From assembly GCF_907163085.1 (NCBI RefSeq), contig NZ_CAJQTX010000002.1, positions 186,001 to 250,000 of the forward strand: a stretch of DNA of 64,000 nt, read 5' to 3'. The notes beneath the pieces are model-generated. The model did not search any database. It worked only from the letters and a program-made list of their open reading frames with translations, and had not been told where the DNA came from. Each line of letters opens with the position of its first letter. The stretch's first letter is position 1. The translations under genes were made by a program, and so were the position numbers. This stretch comes from Candidatus Accumulibacter sp. ACC003 (GTDB taxonomy: Bacteria; Pseudomonadota; Gammaproteobacteria; Burkholderiales; Rhodocyclaceae). Below are positions 26,515 through 34,892 of the stretch, one piece after another.

Positions 26515-27432
26515 ATGATGACTCAGTCAATCGAACCGCTGATCAGCGTCATCATCCCGAACTACAACTACGCCCATCTGCTGCCGCGCGCCCTTGATTC
26601 GGCACTGACGCCAGCCGCCGCGGACGTCGAAGTGATCGTCGTCGACGACGGCTCGACCGACAATTCGCTCGCGGTCCTCGCGCCGTATGTAGCGCGCCAT
26701 CCGCAGCTACTGCTGCTGCGGCAGGCCAATGCGGGTGCGGCGGCGGCGCGCAATCACGGCATCCGCGTCGCGCGTGCGCCCTATGCACTGCTGCTGGACG
26801 CTGACGACGAGCTCTTGCCGGGCGCCCTGGCCAAACTGCGCGTACTGGTCGCCAGGTATCCGGCAGCCGGCATGATCCTTGGCGCGCAGATTTCCGTTTA
26901 CGCCGATGGCCGCCAGCGGCTACGGCTGCCAACGGCGGTGCCCGTCGCCTCGCCACGGCAACTGGCCGAACGCTTCCTGCTGCGCAAGGACATTTCGGTC
27001 TCGCATAGCTGCTCGCTGTTTCGCCGTGATCTGCTGTTGCAGCGCCCCTATCCGGAAAATCTCAGGGGCGGCGAGGACCTCCCGGTCTTCGCCTACCTGC
27101 TGGTCAGCGCGCCAGTCGCCGTGACCGCCGAACCGCTGGCGCGCATCCACAAACACGCCGATAGTCTGCGGCACGACCGGCAGCACGAGGAGGAACGAGC
27201 GGCGACGATCGTCGAGGAGGTGTTTGCCGGCCTGCCAGCCGAATGTCAATCCTTGCGCGGCAGCTACACGGCGCGGCGCTATTTGTCGCTGTTTCGCAAG
27301 ACGCTGCTGGCTGGCGACAAGTCCGCCGCCAAGCGTTTTTATGGCTGCGCCTGGCGATTGAGCCCCTTGCAGGCCTTGCGCTGGCGATATCTGAGCAAGG
27401 CTCTTCGCTTGCTGGCCGGGTCACGACCTTGA
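26515..27432 (+). CDS. Family 2 glycosyltransferase
   Basis: About 305 residues from ATG 26515 or the adjacent ATG 26518. The GT-A fold is clear: ISVIIPNYNYAHLLPRAL near residue 10, VEVIVVDDGSTDNS near 38, NAGAAAARNHGI near 68 and the metal-binding LLLDADDELLPG near 88. It should add a sugar from a nucleotide donor at the cytoplasmic side of the membrane. Its stop TGA overlaps the TTG start of the next gene, so the two enzymes are likely made together. Confidence 0.88.
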   Translation: MMTQSIEPLISVIIPNYNYAHLLPRALDSALTPAAADVEVIVVDDGSTDNSLAVLAPYVARHPQLLLLRQANAGAAAARNHGIRVARAPYALLLDADDELLPGALAKLRVLVARYPAAGMILGAQISVYADGRQRLRLPTAVPVASPRQLAERFLLRKDISVSHSCSLFRRDLLLQRPYPENLRGGEDLPVFAYLLVSAPVAVTAEPLARIHKHADSLRHDRQHEEERAATIVEEVFAGLPAECQSLRGSYTARRYLSLFRKTLLAGDKSAAKRFYGCAWRLSPLQALRWRYLSKALRLLAGSRP

Positions 27433-28916
27433 CAGCCCTCGCTCATCTCCAGGGCCTTGCTCGTGTACTCTGTAGATTCGCGCAGCGGATTCGGCCGGTG
27501 CCCCTTGCCTTCCTGGGAAGTTTGTTGTTGTCGATGGTGGCGATCTCCGGCTCGGTGATCGTTGGCCGAGACGCGGCATTCTATCTGAATATCGCCGAAC
27601 AAGTCGTTGAACACGGACCCGGAGTTGCGCAAGCGCAGTTTGATTGGCCCTGGTTTGCGATACTGCTAGCCGCCACAAACTGGCTCCTTGGGCTACCGCT
27701 GGAGCAAGCCGCTTACCTGTGGTGTGCCTTGTTGATGGCTGGCACTTGCGCGCTGATGGTAGCGATTATCGAACGCCGCTTGGCGGTCAGCGGCTACTGG
27801 GCCTGTCTGGTAGTGCTCTCGGTGCCGGCTTTCAACCAGTTTCGCTACGACATCATCCGCGAGTTCGGCTTCTGGTTCTTCTCCATCTTGGCTCTCGGCC
27901 TGGCGCTCAGGTGGTTGGAACGGGGGGACTGGCGATCGGCCGCCTGGCTGCAAGCAGCGATTATTGCGGCCGCGCTGTTTCGCCTCGAAGCCGTTTTCCT
28001 GCTGCCCGTTGTCAGCCTTTGCCTGCTACCAAAGCTGAACACCCGAGAGGCTTGGGGCAGGCTACTGCAGATCAACATCCTGCCGATGGTCGGCATCCTG
28101 ACGGTGCTGATCCGTGCCATGTCGGGTGGCGAGGCGCACGCGGCCCGCATCGCGTACTACGCGTCTCTGCTTACCCCACACAGTCTACTGGCACGCTTTG
28201 ACGCGATAGCCGGTGCTTTTACCCAGGCGGCACTGCAGGAATACGCCCGGGGTGATGCCTACGTGATGGTCTTCTTCGGCCTGGTGGCGCTCATCGTGAG
28301 CAAGTTCCTCTACCTGTGCGGACCCTTCGCGCTACCGTTTCTGTACCCTGCCAGCTGGCTCGCGGTGGGCGATTACTGGCGGAGACTCAGGCCTTTTGCC
28401 TACGCCTGGCTGTTGTATTTCTGCATCTTGCTGCTCTTTGTCGTACAACTTGGTTTTATCAATTCGCGCTATATCAGTTTCCTGAATCTGCTCTCCGTGC
28501 CTTTACTGACGATGATGCTGGTATCTTTTTTCAGGCGCTTTCCACGCTACTCGAAGATCTTCGTCGCCCTGGCTCTGGTAATCATGATGGCCAACGTCGT
28601 CTCGCTGGGCGCCAAGAAGACGCATTATCTTGAGGCGAGCGCCTGGCTTTCGCACAACACGCAGCCTTCCGACGCCATTTACTACGACGATTCGCGGGTC
28701 GCCTATTATGCGGGCCGAGGATATCCGACGACCATGCCGACTCGCGAACAACTGTTAGCCGAGGAAGGAAAGTCTGCGAAGCGATTTCGCTATTTCGTGA
28801 TCAGCGCAAAGGAGAACGACCCACTGCTTGAGCGCTGGCTGACCAGTCAAGGGAAACGAGTGCTGAGCAAGTTCGCTAATCGAAAGGGCGAGACGCTTCT
28901 GATCGTCGGCGATTGA
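27429..28916 (+). CDS. Multi-pass membrane glycosyltransferase (GT39/ArnT-like)
   Basis: About 495 residues with ten or more hydrophobic helices and a C-terminal soluble tail (YLEASAWLSHNTQPSDAIYY onward). The first loop after helix 1 contains GRDAAFYLNIAEQVVEHGPG, where the conserved acidic residue of GT-C enzymes is expected (D near residue 43). Such enzymes use polyprenyl-phosphate sugars on the periplasmic side. I propose TTG 27429 as start because it overlaps the upstream stop as TTGA; the frame stays open farther upstream, inside the previous gene, so the exact start is uncertain. The acceptor is unknown. Confidence 0.7.
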   Translation: MTALAHLQGLARVLCRFAQRIRPVPLAFLGSLLLSMVAISGSVIVGRDAAFYLNIAEQVVEHGPGVAQAQFDWPWFAILLAATNWLLGLPLEQAAYLWCALLMAGTCALMVAIIERRLAVSGYWACLVVLSVPAFNQFRYDIIREFGFWFFSILALGLALRWLERGDWRSAAWLQAAIIAAALFRLEAVFLLPVVSLCLLPKLNTREAWGRLLQINILPMVGILTVLIRAMSGGEAHAARIAYYASLLTPHSLLARFDAIAGAFTQAALQEYARGDAYVMVFFGLVALIVSKFLYLCGPFALPFLYPASWLAVGDYWRRLRPFAYAWLLYFCILLLFVVQLGFINSRYISFLNLLSVPLLTMMLVSFFRRFPRYSKIFVALALVIMMANVVSLGAKKTHYLEASAWLSHNTQPSDAIYYDDSRVAYYAGRGYPTTMPTREQLLAEEGKSAKRFRYFVISAKENDPLLERWLTSQGKRVLSKFANRKGETLLIVGD

Positions 28917-28925
28917 GGCGTATCG

Positions 28926-29750
28926 TCAGACGCGGTCAAGGCTGGCGTCCTGCAAGATACCTCTGTAATTCAGGGTTTCCAACTCGCGGCGCACTCGCCG
29001 TCTTTCCGCCTCGCTGCCTGTCTTACGACCCGCAATCTCGGGATTGAGAACCATCGTGGCGTGATTGATGTGTCGCAGATGCATTGCCAGACCATGGATG
29101 TCCAGGAATTTCATGGCGAACCCCTGCGCCAGGAGTTCCTTGTGGATAACCTTGCCGGCGACCTCGTTGTCACCAAAACTTAGGCCGAATCGGCGCAGGA
29201 GGTCGCTGCGATACAAGGCACAGTGGCTGCGAAGGTACAAGTAATGGTTGTCGGTCTTCGCGGACCCGTGGTGGCGAAAACGCCTGGGCAATCCAGCACG
29301 CATCATCAGCCACGCCGGCTCCAGTTTCTTGGCCATTCTTCTGTACCAAGGCTTGAATTCAAGCTTCCAGCTACCCACCCCGGCTACCTGCGGATCACCC
29401 TCGATGTGCTCCAGCAGATAGTCCAGCCACTTGTCTGACGTGACGATGGTGTCGGTGTGCATCGACAGCACATAGGGCGCGGTCGCCTGCGTCAGGCCAA
29501 GATCGAGCGCCCTGGAATGCGCGTCAGCGACGCCTTCGCCCGCTGCCAATTCGCGCTCCAGCAGGGTTATCCAGGATAGCCCGCGCAGATATTCGGTTGA
29601 GGCGTCCTTTGAGCCGTTGTCAATCACGATGACCTGGATACGGCCAAGCTCCGTGAACTTCCGCAGCGATCGTAAACAGAACTGCGTAAGTTGCAAAGTT
29701 CTGAAGTGCGGAATCAGAATCGAGACTTCGGGACCTGCAGAACTACTCAT
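28926..29750 (-). CDS. Family 2 glycosyltransferase
   Basis: 274 residues. The GT-A signature appears as VSILIPHFRTLQLTQFCLRS near residue 9, IQVIVIDNGSKDASTEYL near 38, and the DxD-like MHTDTIVTSDKWLDYL near 97. The C-terminal third includes DIHGLAMHLRHINHAT. It converges on the membrane glycosyltransferase with only 9 bp between them. Together with the neighbours it completes a three-glycosyltransferase surface-glycan island. Sugar specificity cannot be read from the sequence. Confidence 0.87.
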   Translation of the reverse strand: MSSSAGPEVSILIPHFRTLQLTQFCLRSLRKFTELGRIQVIVIDNGSKDASTEYLRGLSWITLLERELAAGEGVADAHSRALDLGLTQATAPYVLSMHTDTIVTSDKWLDYLLEHIEGDPQVAGVGSWKLEFKPWYRRMAKKLEPAWLMMRAGLPRRFRHHGSAKTDNHYLYLRSHCALYRSDLLRRFGLSFGDNEVAGKVIHKELLAQGFAMKFLDIHGLAMHLRHINHATMVLNPEIAGRKTGSEAERRRVRRELETLNYRGILQDASLDRV

Positions 29751-29958
29751 CGAAAACTCTGCAATCGTTCAATGCGGGCATTGCTTTTTGCCTTGCCGGC
29801 CAATCTCCTTCGCGACGTGTGCGAGAGGCTATCGCGGGCGGCAACCACAACCCGCATTATACGCCAGGCACCCGCAACGGCGCCTGACCGCGGCTTGCCG
29901 GCAGCTAGCGAACCGCATACGTCGCCATAGCTCCACCCGCCATTAAGCACCGGGGGCG

Positions 29959-31083
29959 TCACGCCACTTTGGCGTCGGCCTCGTCCAGTGCCGGGTAATC
30001 GATATAACCCTTGGCGCCGCCCTTGTAGATGGTCGTCGAGTTCCAGCGCGCCAGCGGCGCGCCGCTGCGCAGCCGCTGCACCAGATCGGGATTGGCGATG
30101 AAGTGCTTGCCGAAGGCGATCAGGTCGCCGTGGCCGGCGCGCAGCGCGGCTTCCGCGCGCTCACGGTCGAAACCACCACAAAGAATGATCGTTCCCGAGA
30201 AGCAGCCCCGCAGGTGCGGCAGCAACTCGCCCTGGCGATCGTGGATCCAGCTCCCTTCCTGGTCATAGACGTGCAGATGGCCGATCCCCAGCCGCTGCAG
30301 CCGACTGGCAAGATAGCCGTAGTTAACCAGCGGGTCCGGATCCGGCAGCATCTCGTGCGCCGTTCCCAGCGGCGAGATGCGAACGCCGACGCGTGCGCCG
30401 CCAATCGCTGCCGCCACGGCTTGCACGGTCTCCAGCAGGAAGCGCCAACGATTGGCGATGCTGCCACCGTACTCGTCGGCACGGTCGTTGATGTAGGGGC
30501 AGCGGAACTGATCGAACAAATAGCCATTCGCCGCATGGATCTCGACGCCGTCGAAGCCAGCCGCCATGGCATTGCGAGCAGCCCGGACGAAATCGTCGAC
30601 GATCAGCCGCACTTCCTCGGTCGCCAGTCCGCGCGGCGCGTCGCAGGGCGCCATCACCGGCTCGCTGCCGCCGTTGAGGATCGGTACCCGGTCATGGCGC
30701 ACGCCGATCCCCGTTGGACCCACCGGCGGTGAGCCATCGACGCGCAGGCTGCAATGTCCCACGCGGCCGACGTGCCAGAGCTGCAGATAAATGCGCCCGC
30801 CCGCGTGATGCACCGCTTTGGTCACCTTCCGCCAGCCGGCGACCTGCGCGACGCTGTAAATGCCGGGCGTACGAGCGCAACCGCGAGCCTGCGGCGAGAC
30901 CGGCGTACCCTCGGCGACGATCAGCCCAGCCGACGCGCGCTGCGCATAGTACTTGGCCGTAATCGCCCGCGGCGCAAGCTGCCAGTCGGTGGCGCGGTTG
31001 CGATTCATTGGCGCCATGACGACGCGGTTCGGCAACAACTGACCGCCGAGCGAGTGACGAGAAAACAATTTCCTGGATACCAT
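29959..31083 (-). CDS. Alkene reductase, Old Yellow Enzyme family
   Basis: 374 residues from ATG 31083 (MVSRKLFSRHSLGG). An FMN-binding barrel of the NemA/OYE type: NRVVMAPMNRNRA near residue 19, LQLWHVGRVGH near 100, the FMN- and substrate-binding FDGVEIHAANGYLFDQF near 180 with the His/Asn pair, and IAFGKHFIANPDLVQRL near 325. The family reduces activated double bonds and nitro compounds with NADPH. There is no adjacent TetR-type regulator, which often accompanies nemA. It is monocistronic. Confidence 0.92.
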   Translation of the reverse strand: MVSRKLFSRHSLGGQLLPNRVVMAPMNRNRATDWQLAPRAITAKYYAQRASAGLIVAEGTPVSPQARGCARTPGIYSVAQVAGWRKVTKAVHHAGGRIYLQLWHVGRVGHCSLRVDGSPPVGPTGIGVRHDRVPILNGGSEPVMAPCDAPRGLATEEVRLIVDDFVRAARNAMAAGFDGVEIHAANGYLFDQFRCPYINDRADEYGGSIANRWRFLLETVQAVAAAIGGARVGVRISPLGTAHEMLPDPDPLVNYGYLASRLQRLGIGHLHVYDQEGSWIHDRQGELLPHLRGCFSGTIILCGGFDRERAEAALRAGHGDLIAFGKHFIANPDLVQRLRSGAPLARWNSTTIYKGGAKGYIDYPALDEADAKVA

Positions 31084-31548
31084 TTGCCTACCTCCGATGG
31101 TGGCTTGACCTGTCAGCAAGCTGAGCAATGTTCATGCCTGATCGCCATCAATCAAATCTGAAATGTGTGGGTACAGATCGCCGGCCAGCTCAGCGCGTCC
31201 GCGAGCACATGCTCTGCGGGCGGGCGATGAAGCGCACCGATGTGGCTGCCCCTATAACCGCTGTCGGTTCCGACAACGCTGAAAACATAACGGTGGCGGG
31301 TGTCGATCCGATGACTGCGGCGAGCCTGGCCTGGCAATCTGCGTTCAAAGAAGCCACACGGGCTTCCAGAAGAGTCGCTCCGGGCCTGTCGAGGGTCATC
31401 AGACGCCCATTTGGCGATAAGGTTCAATAAGACCGGCGCGACGCAGCGGCTGCCGCGACCGATGCGATCGGCCTGATCGCGCTTCCTGCCGACAAAAATC
31501 GCCAGCATCGCCTGTCGTTCCGGTCACTACGGCGCCTCGCTCGGAGGG
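31084..31548. other. Intergenic stretch without a supported gene
   Basis: 465 bp between the Old Yellow Enzyme gene and gpsA. Several short frames exist on both strands (for example 31190-31399 minus and 31128-31430 plus), but none has a recognisable family, a clear ribosome-binding site or a conserved-looking block. It may hold decayed coding sequence. I see no repeat or terminator that I can support. Confidence 0.4.
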
Positions 31549-32538
31549 CTATCTTGCCTCGCTTTTCGGCTCGCGGCGCAGCAGCTTGTCGACCGCCGAC
31601 GCGGCCGGCTCGTCGTCGTAGAGGATGGCGCAGACCGCCTGCGTGATCGGCATTTCTATCGCCATCCGGCTGGCCAGGCCGGCGACTGCACGCGTCGTGC
31701 TGACGCCCTCGGCGACATGCCCGAGGTCGAGAAGAATCTGCGCGAGCGTCTTGCCGGCGGCAAGGCCAAGTCCGACACGCCGATTTCGCGACAGATCACC
31801 GGTGCAGGTGAGAATCAGATCACCCATGCCGGCCAGCCCCATGAAGGTTTGCGGCTGGCCACCGAGCGCCACGCCGAAACGCGCCATTTCGGCCAGACCG
31901 CGGGTAATTAGAGCCGCCCGCGCATTGAGGCCGAGACCAAGACCGTCGCTGACGCCGGTGGCGATGGCCATGACGTTCTTCACAGCACCGCCGACCTCGA
32001 CACCAGGCAAATCGTCGTTGGCATAGATGCGCAAGAGCGGGCTGTGCAGGGCAAGCGCCATCCGCTGCGCGAAAGGGGTGTCGTTGGCCGCCAGCGTCAC
32101 CGCCGCCGGCAGACCGCGGGCGACTTCTTCGGCGAAGCTCGGACCCGACAGTGCGCCACACAGGGCTTGCGCGCCGAGTTCTTCGGCGACGATCTGGTGC
32201 GGCAGCTTGGCGGTTTCCGCCTCCAGACCCTTGCACGCCCAGATCAACGGGCGCACCAGGCCGGCATCGCGCAACAGACAAAGTGTCGGTCGCAGGCCAG
32301 CCAGCGGTGTGGCAATCAGCAGCAACTCGGCGTCGGCCAGCGCCGACGTGAAATCTTCGGCGACCCGCAGCGTCTCTGGAAAGCGATGGCCGGGCAGAAA
32401 ACGCGCATTTTCACGGTTTTCGCGCAGAACGCGCCGGATCTCGGGTTGGCGTGCCCACAGCGTGACCGAATGCCTGGCGCTGAAAGCGATAGCCAACGCG
32501 CTACCCCAGGCGCCAGCTCCCAACACCGTCAGTTTCAT
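31549..32538 (-). CDS. gpsA: Glycerol-3-phosphate dehydrogenase (NAD(P)+)
   Basis: 329 residues. GpsA reduces dihydroxyacetone phosphate to sn-glycerol-3-phosphate, the backbone for phospholipids. The dinucleotide motif [12 protein letters not shown] near residue 4, [11 protein letters not shown] near 135, and the catalytic-lysine block [14 protein letters not shown] near 185 followed by [14 protein letters not shown] are all present. It is the last gene of the leftward run that begins at the ArsR gene. The order rhodanese, grxC, secB, gpsA is the same as in E. coli (yibN-grxC-secB-gpsA), with one SH3 gene added here. Confidence 0.97.
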   Translation of the reverse strand: MKLTVLGAGAWGSALAIAFSARHSVTLWARQPEIRRVLRENRENARFLPGHRFPETLRVAEDFTSALADAELLLIATPLAGLRPTLCLLRDAGLVRPLIWACKGLEAETAKLPHQIVAEELGAQALCGALSGPSFAEEVARGLPAAVTLAANDTPFAQRMALALHSPLLRIYANDDLPGVEVGGAVKNVMAIATGVSDGLGLGLNARAALITRGLAEMARFGVALGGQPQTFMGLAGMGDLILTCTGDLSRNRRVGLGLAAGKTLAQILLDLGHVAEGVSTTRAVAGLASRMAIEMPITQAVCAILYDDEPAASAVDKLLRREPKSEAR

Positions 32539-32544
32539 TGCTGC

Positions 32545-32979
32545 TCAGATGCCCCAGACTTGATCGGCGCGTACGAAGCCCGTCTGTCCGTCACGATGAC
32601 GCACCTGTACCCAGCCGCCTGGCGCCATCCCGAGGTAGTCCAGGACGACGTCCTTTTCCGCTTCGAAGACCAGCGGCGCCGACTCGTCGCCGCTGGCCCG
32701 GACCATCGCCCGCGCGACGGTTACGATCACCGCCCGGTTCATGCCGAGAGACGCGTTCTCCAGCCACGCCATTCCGCCCTCGGCATCACGCACTTTTGCC
32801 CAGCCGTCGAGATGGACGACCAGTTCAACCGGCGTGCCGCGCTTGATGACAAAGAGCTTGCGGCCCTTTGGCGAAGGCGCATCGTAGAGAATCGTCGCGG
32901 TATCGACACTGCGGTACTCGACGGCCAGCGCCGGCACGGCCAGGACCGTGGCGAGCAGCAAAGCGGGTAGTCGCATCAT
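32545..32979 (-). CDS. Exported SH3-domain protein
   Basis: About 144 residues from ATG 32979 or 32976. Signal peptide MMRLPALLLATVLAVPALAVEYRS (quoted in part) is followed by two bacterial SH3-like units: ATILYDAPSPKGRKLFVIKR to WLENASLG, and VRASGDESAPLVFEAEK to FVRADQVWGI. Such domains bind peptidoglycan or other envelope parts. The gene sits 6 bp before gpsA and 22 bp after secB, so it is part of that operon; it is absent from the E. coli version. Confidence 0.82.
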   Translation of the reverse strand: MMRLPALLLATVLAVPALAVEYRSVDTATILYDAPSPKGRKLFVIKRGTPVELVVHLDGWAKVRDAEGGMAWLENASLGMNRAVIVTVARAMVRASGDESAPLVFEAEKDVVLDYLGMAPGGWVQVRHRDGQTGFVRADQVWGI

Positions 32980-33001
32980 CTGCCGACCGGTGCGAGGCGT
33001 C

Positions 33002-33487
33002 CTACTGGATCGTCGCCTCGCCTGGCGCATCTTTGGCTGCCTCTTGCTGCTGTTGCAGACGTGACATGTAGAGCGCTTCGAAATTGACCGGCTGCAGCAT
33101 CACCGGCGCAAAACCGGCACGCGTCACCGCGTCGGAAACGACTTCACGGGCGTAGGGGTAAAGAATGTTCGGGCAGGCGATCGACAGCAAGGGTTCCATG
33201 TTCTCGCTCGGCACATTCTGGACGCGGAAGATTCCGGCCTGACCGACTTCGACAAGAAAAACGGTCTTTTCTTCGATCTTTGACGTGACGGTAGCCGTCA
33301 GAGTCACCTCGAAAATACCTTCTCCGATACCCTGAGCTTTGGTCTGCAACTGGATGTTGATGTTCGGCGTCTCACGGTCGAGAAAGATCTGCGGGGCATT
33401 CGGCACTTCCACCGACAGATCCTTGACGTAGATCTTCTCGATTGCAAAAACGGGATTTTCTGCTGCGGCTTTCTCTTGTTCGCTCAT
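33002..33487 (-). CDS. secB: Protein-export chaperone SecB
   Basis: 161 residues from ATG 33487 (MSEQEKAA). SecB is a tetrameric cytoplasmic chaperone that holds preproteins unfolded and delivers them to SecA; secA itself is encoded at 44.7 kb in this window. Signatures are FAIEKIYVKDLSVEVPNAP near residue 15, EGIFEVTLTATVTSK near 56 and CPNILYPYAREVVSDAVTRAGF near 110. The C-terminal tail (LQQQQEAAKDAPGEATIQ) is the flexible SecA-binding region. A longer frame upstream is not SecB-like. Confidence 0.97.
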   Translation of the reverse strand: MSEQEKAAAENPVFAIEKIYVKDLSVEVPNAPQIFLDRETPNINIQLQTKAQGIGEGIFEVTLTATVTSKIEEKTVFLVEVGQAGIFRVQNVPSENMEPLLSIACPNILYPYAREVVSDAVTRAGFAPVMLQPVNFEALYMSRLQQQQEAAKDAPGEATIQ

Positions 33488-33536
33488 GGCAATTTCTCGG
33501 CTAAGGGGATGATCAATGGAGCTCGGAGCACAGTTC

Positions 33537-33824
33537 TCAGACACCGTCGCCCGCGAGCAGGGGTAACAACTTGCCGGCGCGATCGAAGGCCTGCAGATCG
33601 TCGAAACCGCCGACGTGCGTCTCGCCGATATAGATCTGCGGCACCGTACGCCTGGTGGTCTTGGCGACCATCTCGGTGCGACGCTGTGGATCGAGATCGA
33701 TGCGGACTTTCTCGATTGCCGTGACACCACGGGCGTGCAGCAGCTGCTCGGCGCGAATGCAGAAGGGGCAGGAGCCAGTCGAGTACATCAGCACCCGCGG
33801 CGCGGCGCTCGCTTCGGCACTCAC
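33537..33824 (-). CDS. grxC: Glutaredoxin 3
   Basis: About 95 residues from a GTG at 33824. The active site SCPFCIRAEQLL carries CPxC; RRTVPQIYIGETHVGGFDDL carries the cis-proline and the glutathione-binding GGFDD motif. The enzyme reduces disulfides and glutathionylated proteins. Its GTG overlaps the rhodanese stop (GTGA), coupling the two. The position before secB matches E. coli. Confidence 0.95.
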   Translation of the reverse strand: MSAEASAAPRVLMYSTGSCPFCIRAEQLLHARGVTAIEKVRIDLDPQRRTEMVAKTTRRTVPQIYIGETHVGGFDDLQAFDRAGKLLPLLAGDGV

Positions 33825-34240
33825 TTGCGCGCGCCCTTCTTCAGCGGCAGACCCGCCTCGGCCCACGCCGTGACCCCGCCGTCCAGGGTATGCAGCTTGG
33901 CGAAGCCCAGCTTGGCCAGCTTGGCGCAGGCGGCAGATGAACGAGCGCCCGACTGACAAACGAGGATCAGCGGCGTGTCCTTGAACTGCCCCAGTTCGTC
34001 GGCGCGCTCTTCGAGCGATCCCGACGGAATGTTGCGCGAATCGCAGGGATGCCCGGCGACATACTCGTTCGGCTCACGAATATCGAGTAACAGCGCGTTC
34101 TCGCGGTTGATCAGCAGCGTTGCCTGCGCCGGCGTCAGCCCCCGCGAGCCCCCGGGGCGACGGACCGAAAGACCCAGTAACAGCGTGCCACTGACCACGG
34201 CGACGGCCACCAGAAGAAGGTTCTGCTGTATGAATTCCAA
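33821..34240 (-). CDS. Membrane-anchored rhodanese-like protein (YibN type)
   Basis: About 139 residues starting at TTG 34240, which has GGAG seven bases ahead; the frame is open farther upstream but without a good start. One membrane helix (NLLLVAVAVVSGTLLLGLSV) is followed by a single rhodanese domain with LLDIREPNEYVAGH near residue 51 and the persulfide-forming cysteine in LVCQSGARSSAA near 92. YibN homologues precede grxC and secB in many proteobacteria. The ArsR-family gene upstream suggests a sulfur-related trigger here. Confidence 0.88.
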   Translation of the reverse strand: MEFIQQNLLLVAVAVVSGTLLLGLSVRRPGGSRGLTPAQATLLINRENALLLDIREPNEYVAGHPCDSRNIPSGSLEERADELGQFKDTPLILVCQSGARSSAACAKLAKLGFAKLHTLDGGVTAWAEAGLPLKKGARK

Positions 34241-34331
34241 TCGAAACTCCAGAAATTGACTTGGCAAGCGAGAGCAAGGCCTCGACGCCCCCGCTGCCAT
34301 ATAAGCGCCGCAAGACGGCGATGCGAAGCCG

Positions 34332-34640
34332 CTAGTCGCCGCAGAAGACCTCACGCATCATGCTGATCAACTGTAGCGTGCGGGCGTCGCCAACGCGATA
34401 GTAAACCCGGTTGGCGTCCTTGCGGGCAAGCAAGACACCTTTTTCGCGAAGGATTGCCAGATGCTGAGAGATGTTGCTTTGCGAGGTACCGACGGCGTCG
34501 ACGATCTCTTGTACACAGGCATCCTGATCGCCGATCACACAGAGGATCTTCAGTCGCAAGGGATGCGATATCGACTTCAGCGCTCGTGCGGCCTGCTCGA
34601 TATGCTCCTGCTTGTCGATGATGCTGGTCCGGATTGGCAC
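34332..34640 (-). CDS. ArsR-family regulator with persulfide-sensor cysteine spacing
   Basis: 102 residues from a GTG at 34640; no ATG exists in frame at a sensible place. The winged helix-turn-helix is clear: ALKSISHPLRLKILCVIG near residue 20, the recognition helix SQSNISQHLAILREKGVL near 55, and the wing RKDANRVYYRVGD. Cysteines lie at 34, 42 and 100. The 34-100 spacing of 66 residues equals that of the two sensing cysteines of SqrR and BigR, which form a tetrasulfide bridge. The metal-binding ELCVC motif of arsenic sensors is absent. The downstream rhodanese and glutaredoxin genes fit a sulfane-sulfur role. Confidence 0.85.
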   Translation of the reverse strand: MPIRTSIIDKQEHIEQAARALKSISHPLRLKILCVIGDQDACVQEIVDAVGTSQSNISQHLAILREKGVLLARKDANRVYYRVGDARTLQLISMMREVFCGD

Positions 34641-34665
34641 GATACGCCAGACTCGTCGTTTATCA

Positions 34666-34682
34666 TATAATCCACCATTATA
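34666..34682. promoter_or_regulatory. Inverted repeat overlapping a -10-like box between arsR and envC
   Basis: TATAAT-CCACC-ATTATA is a perfect 6+5+6 inverted repeat in an AT-rich island of an otherwise GC-rich region, 26 bp upstream of the arsR start. TATAAT reads as a -10 element on both strands. This is the expected size and place for an ArsR-dimer operator that would block both its own promoter and that of the divergent envC gene. Binding is inferred. Confidence 0.6.
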
Positions 34683-34892
34683 GAGCAAAACCCCGAGTGA
34701 CAGTGTGTGCCACACACGCCTGCGAGCCGGCCGCAAGCCACCGCGCGTGCCAGTCCGGCCAGGCAACTCACGTTTCTGCGAGGCTTGTGCCGCACCTTGA
34801 CCAAAAACACCGCAAAACCCTGCCGCAACGCCCCACCGGCAGGCGCCGAAAACCCGCTGAAACCGCCGCCGGCCAGGCAGCGCCGCAAAAAC

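Noticed and set aside
31084-31548. Small frames between the Old Yellow Enzyme gene and gpsA as genes.
   Set aside because: No start signals, no family resemblance, and several overlapping alternatives on both strands.
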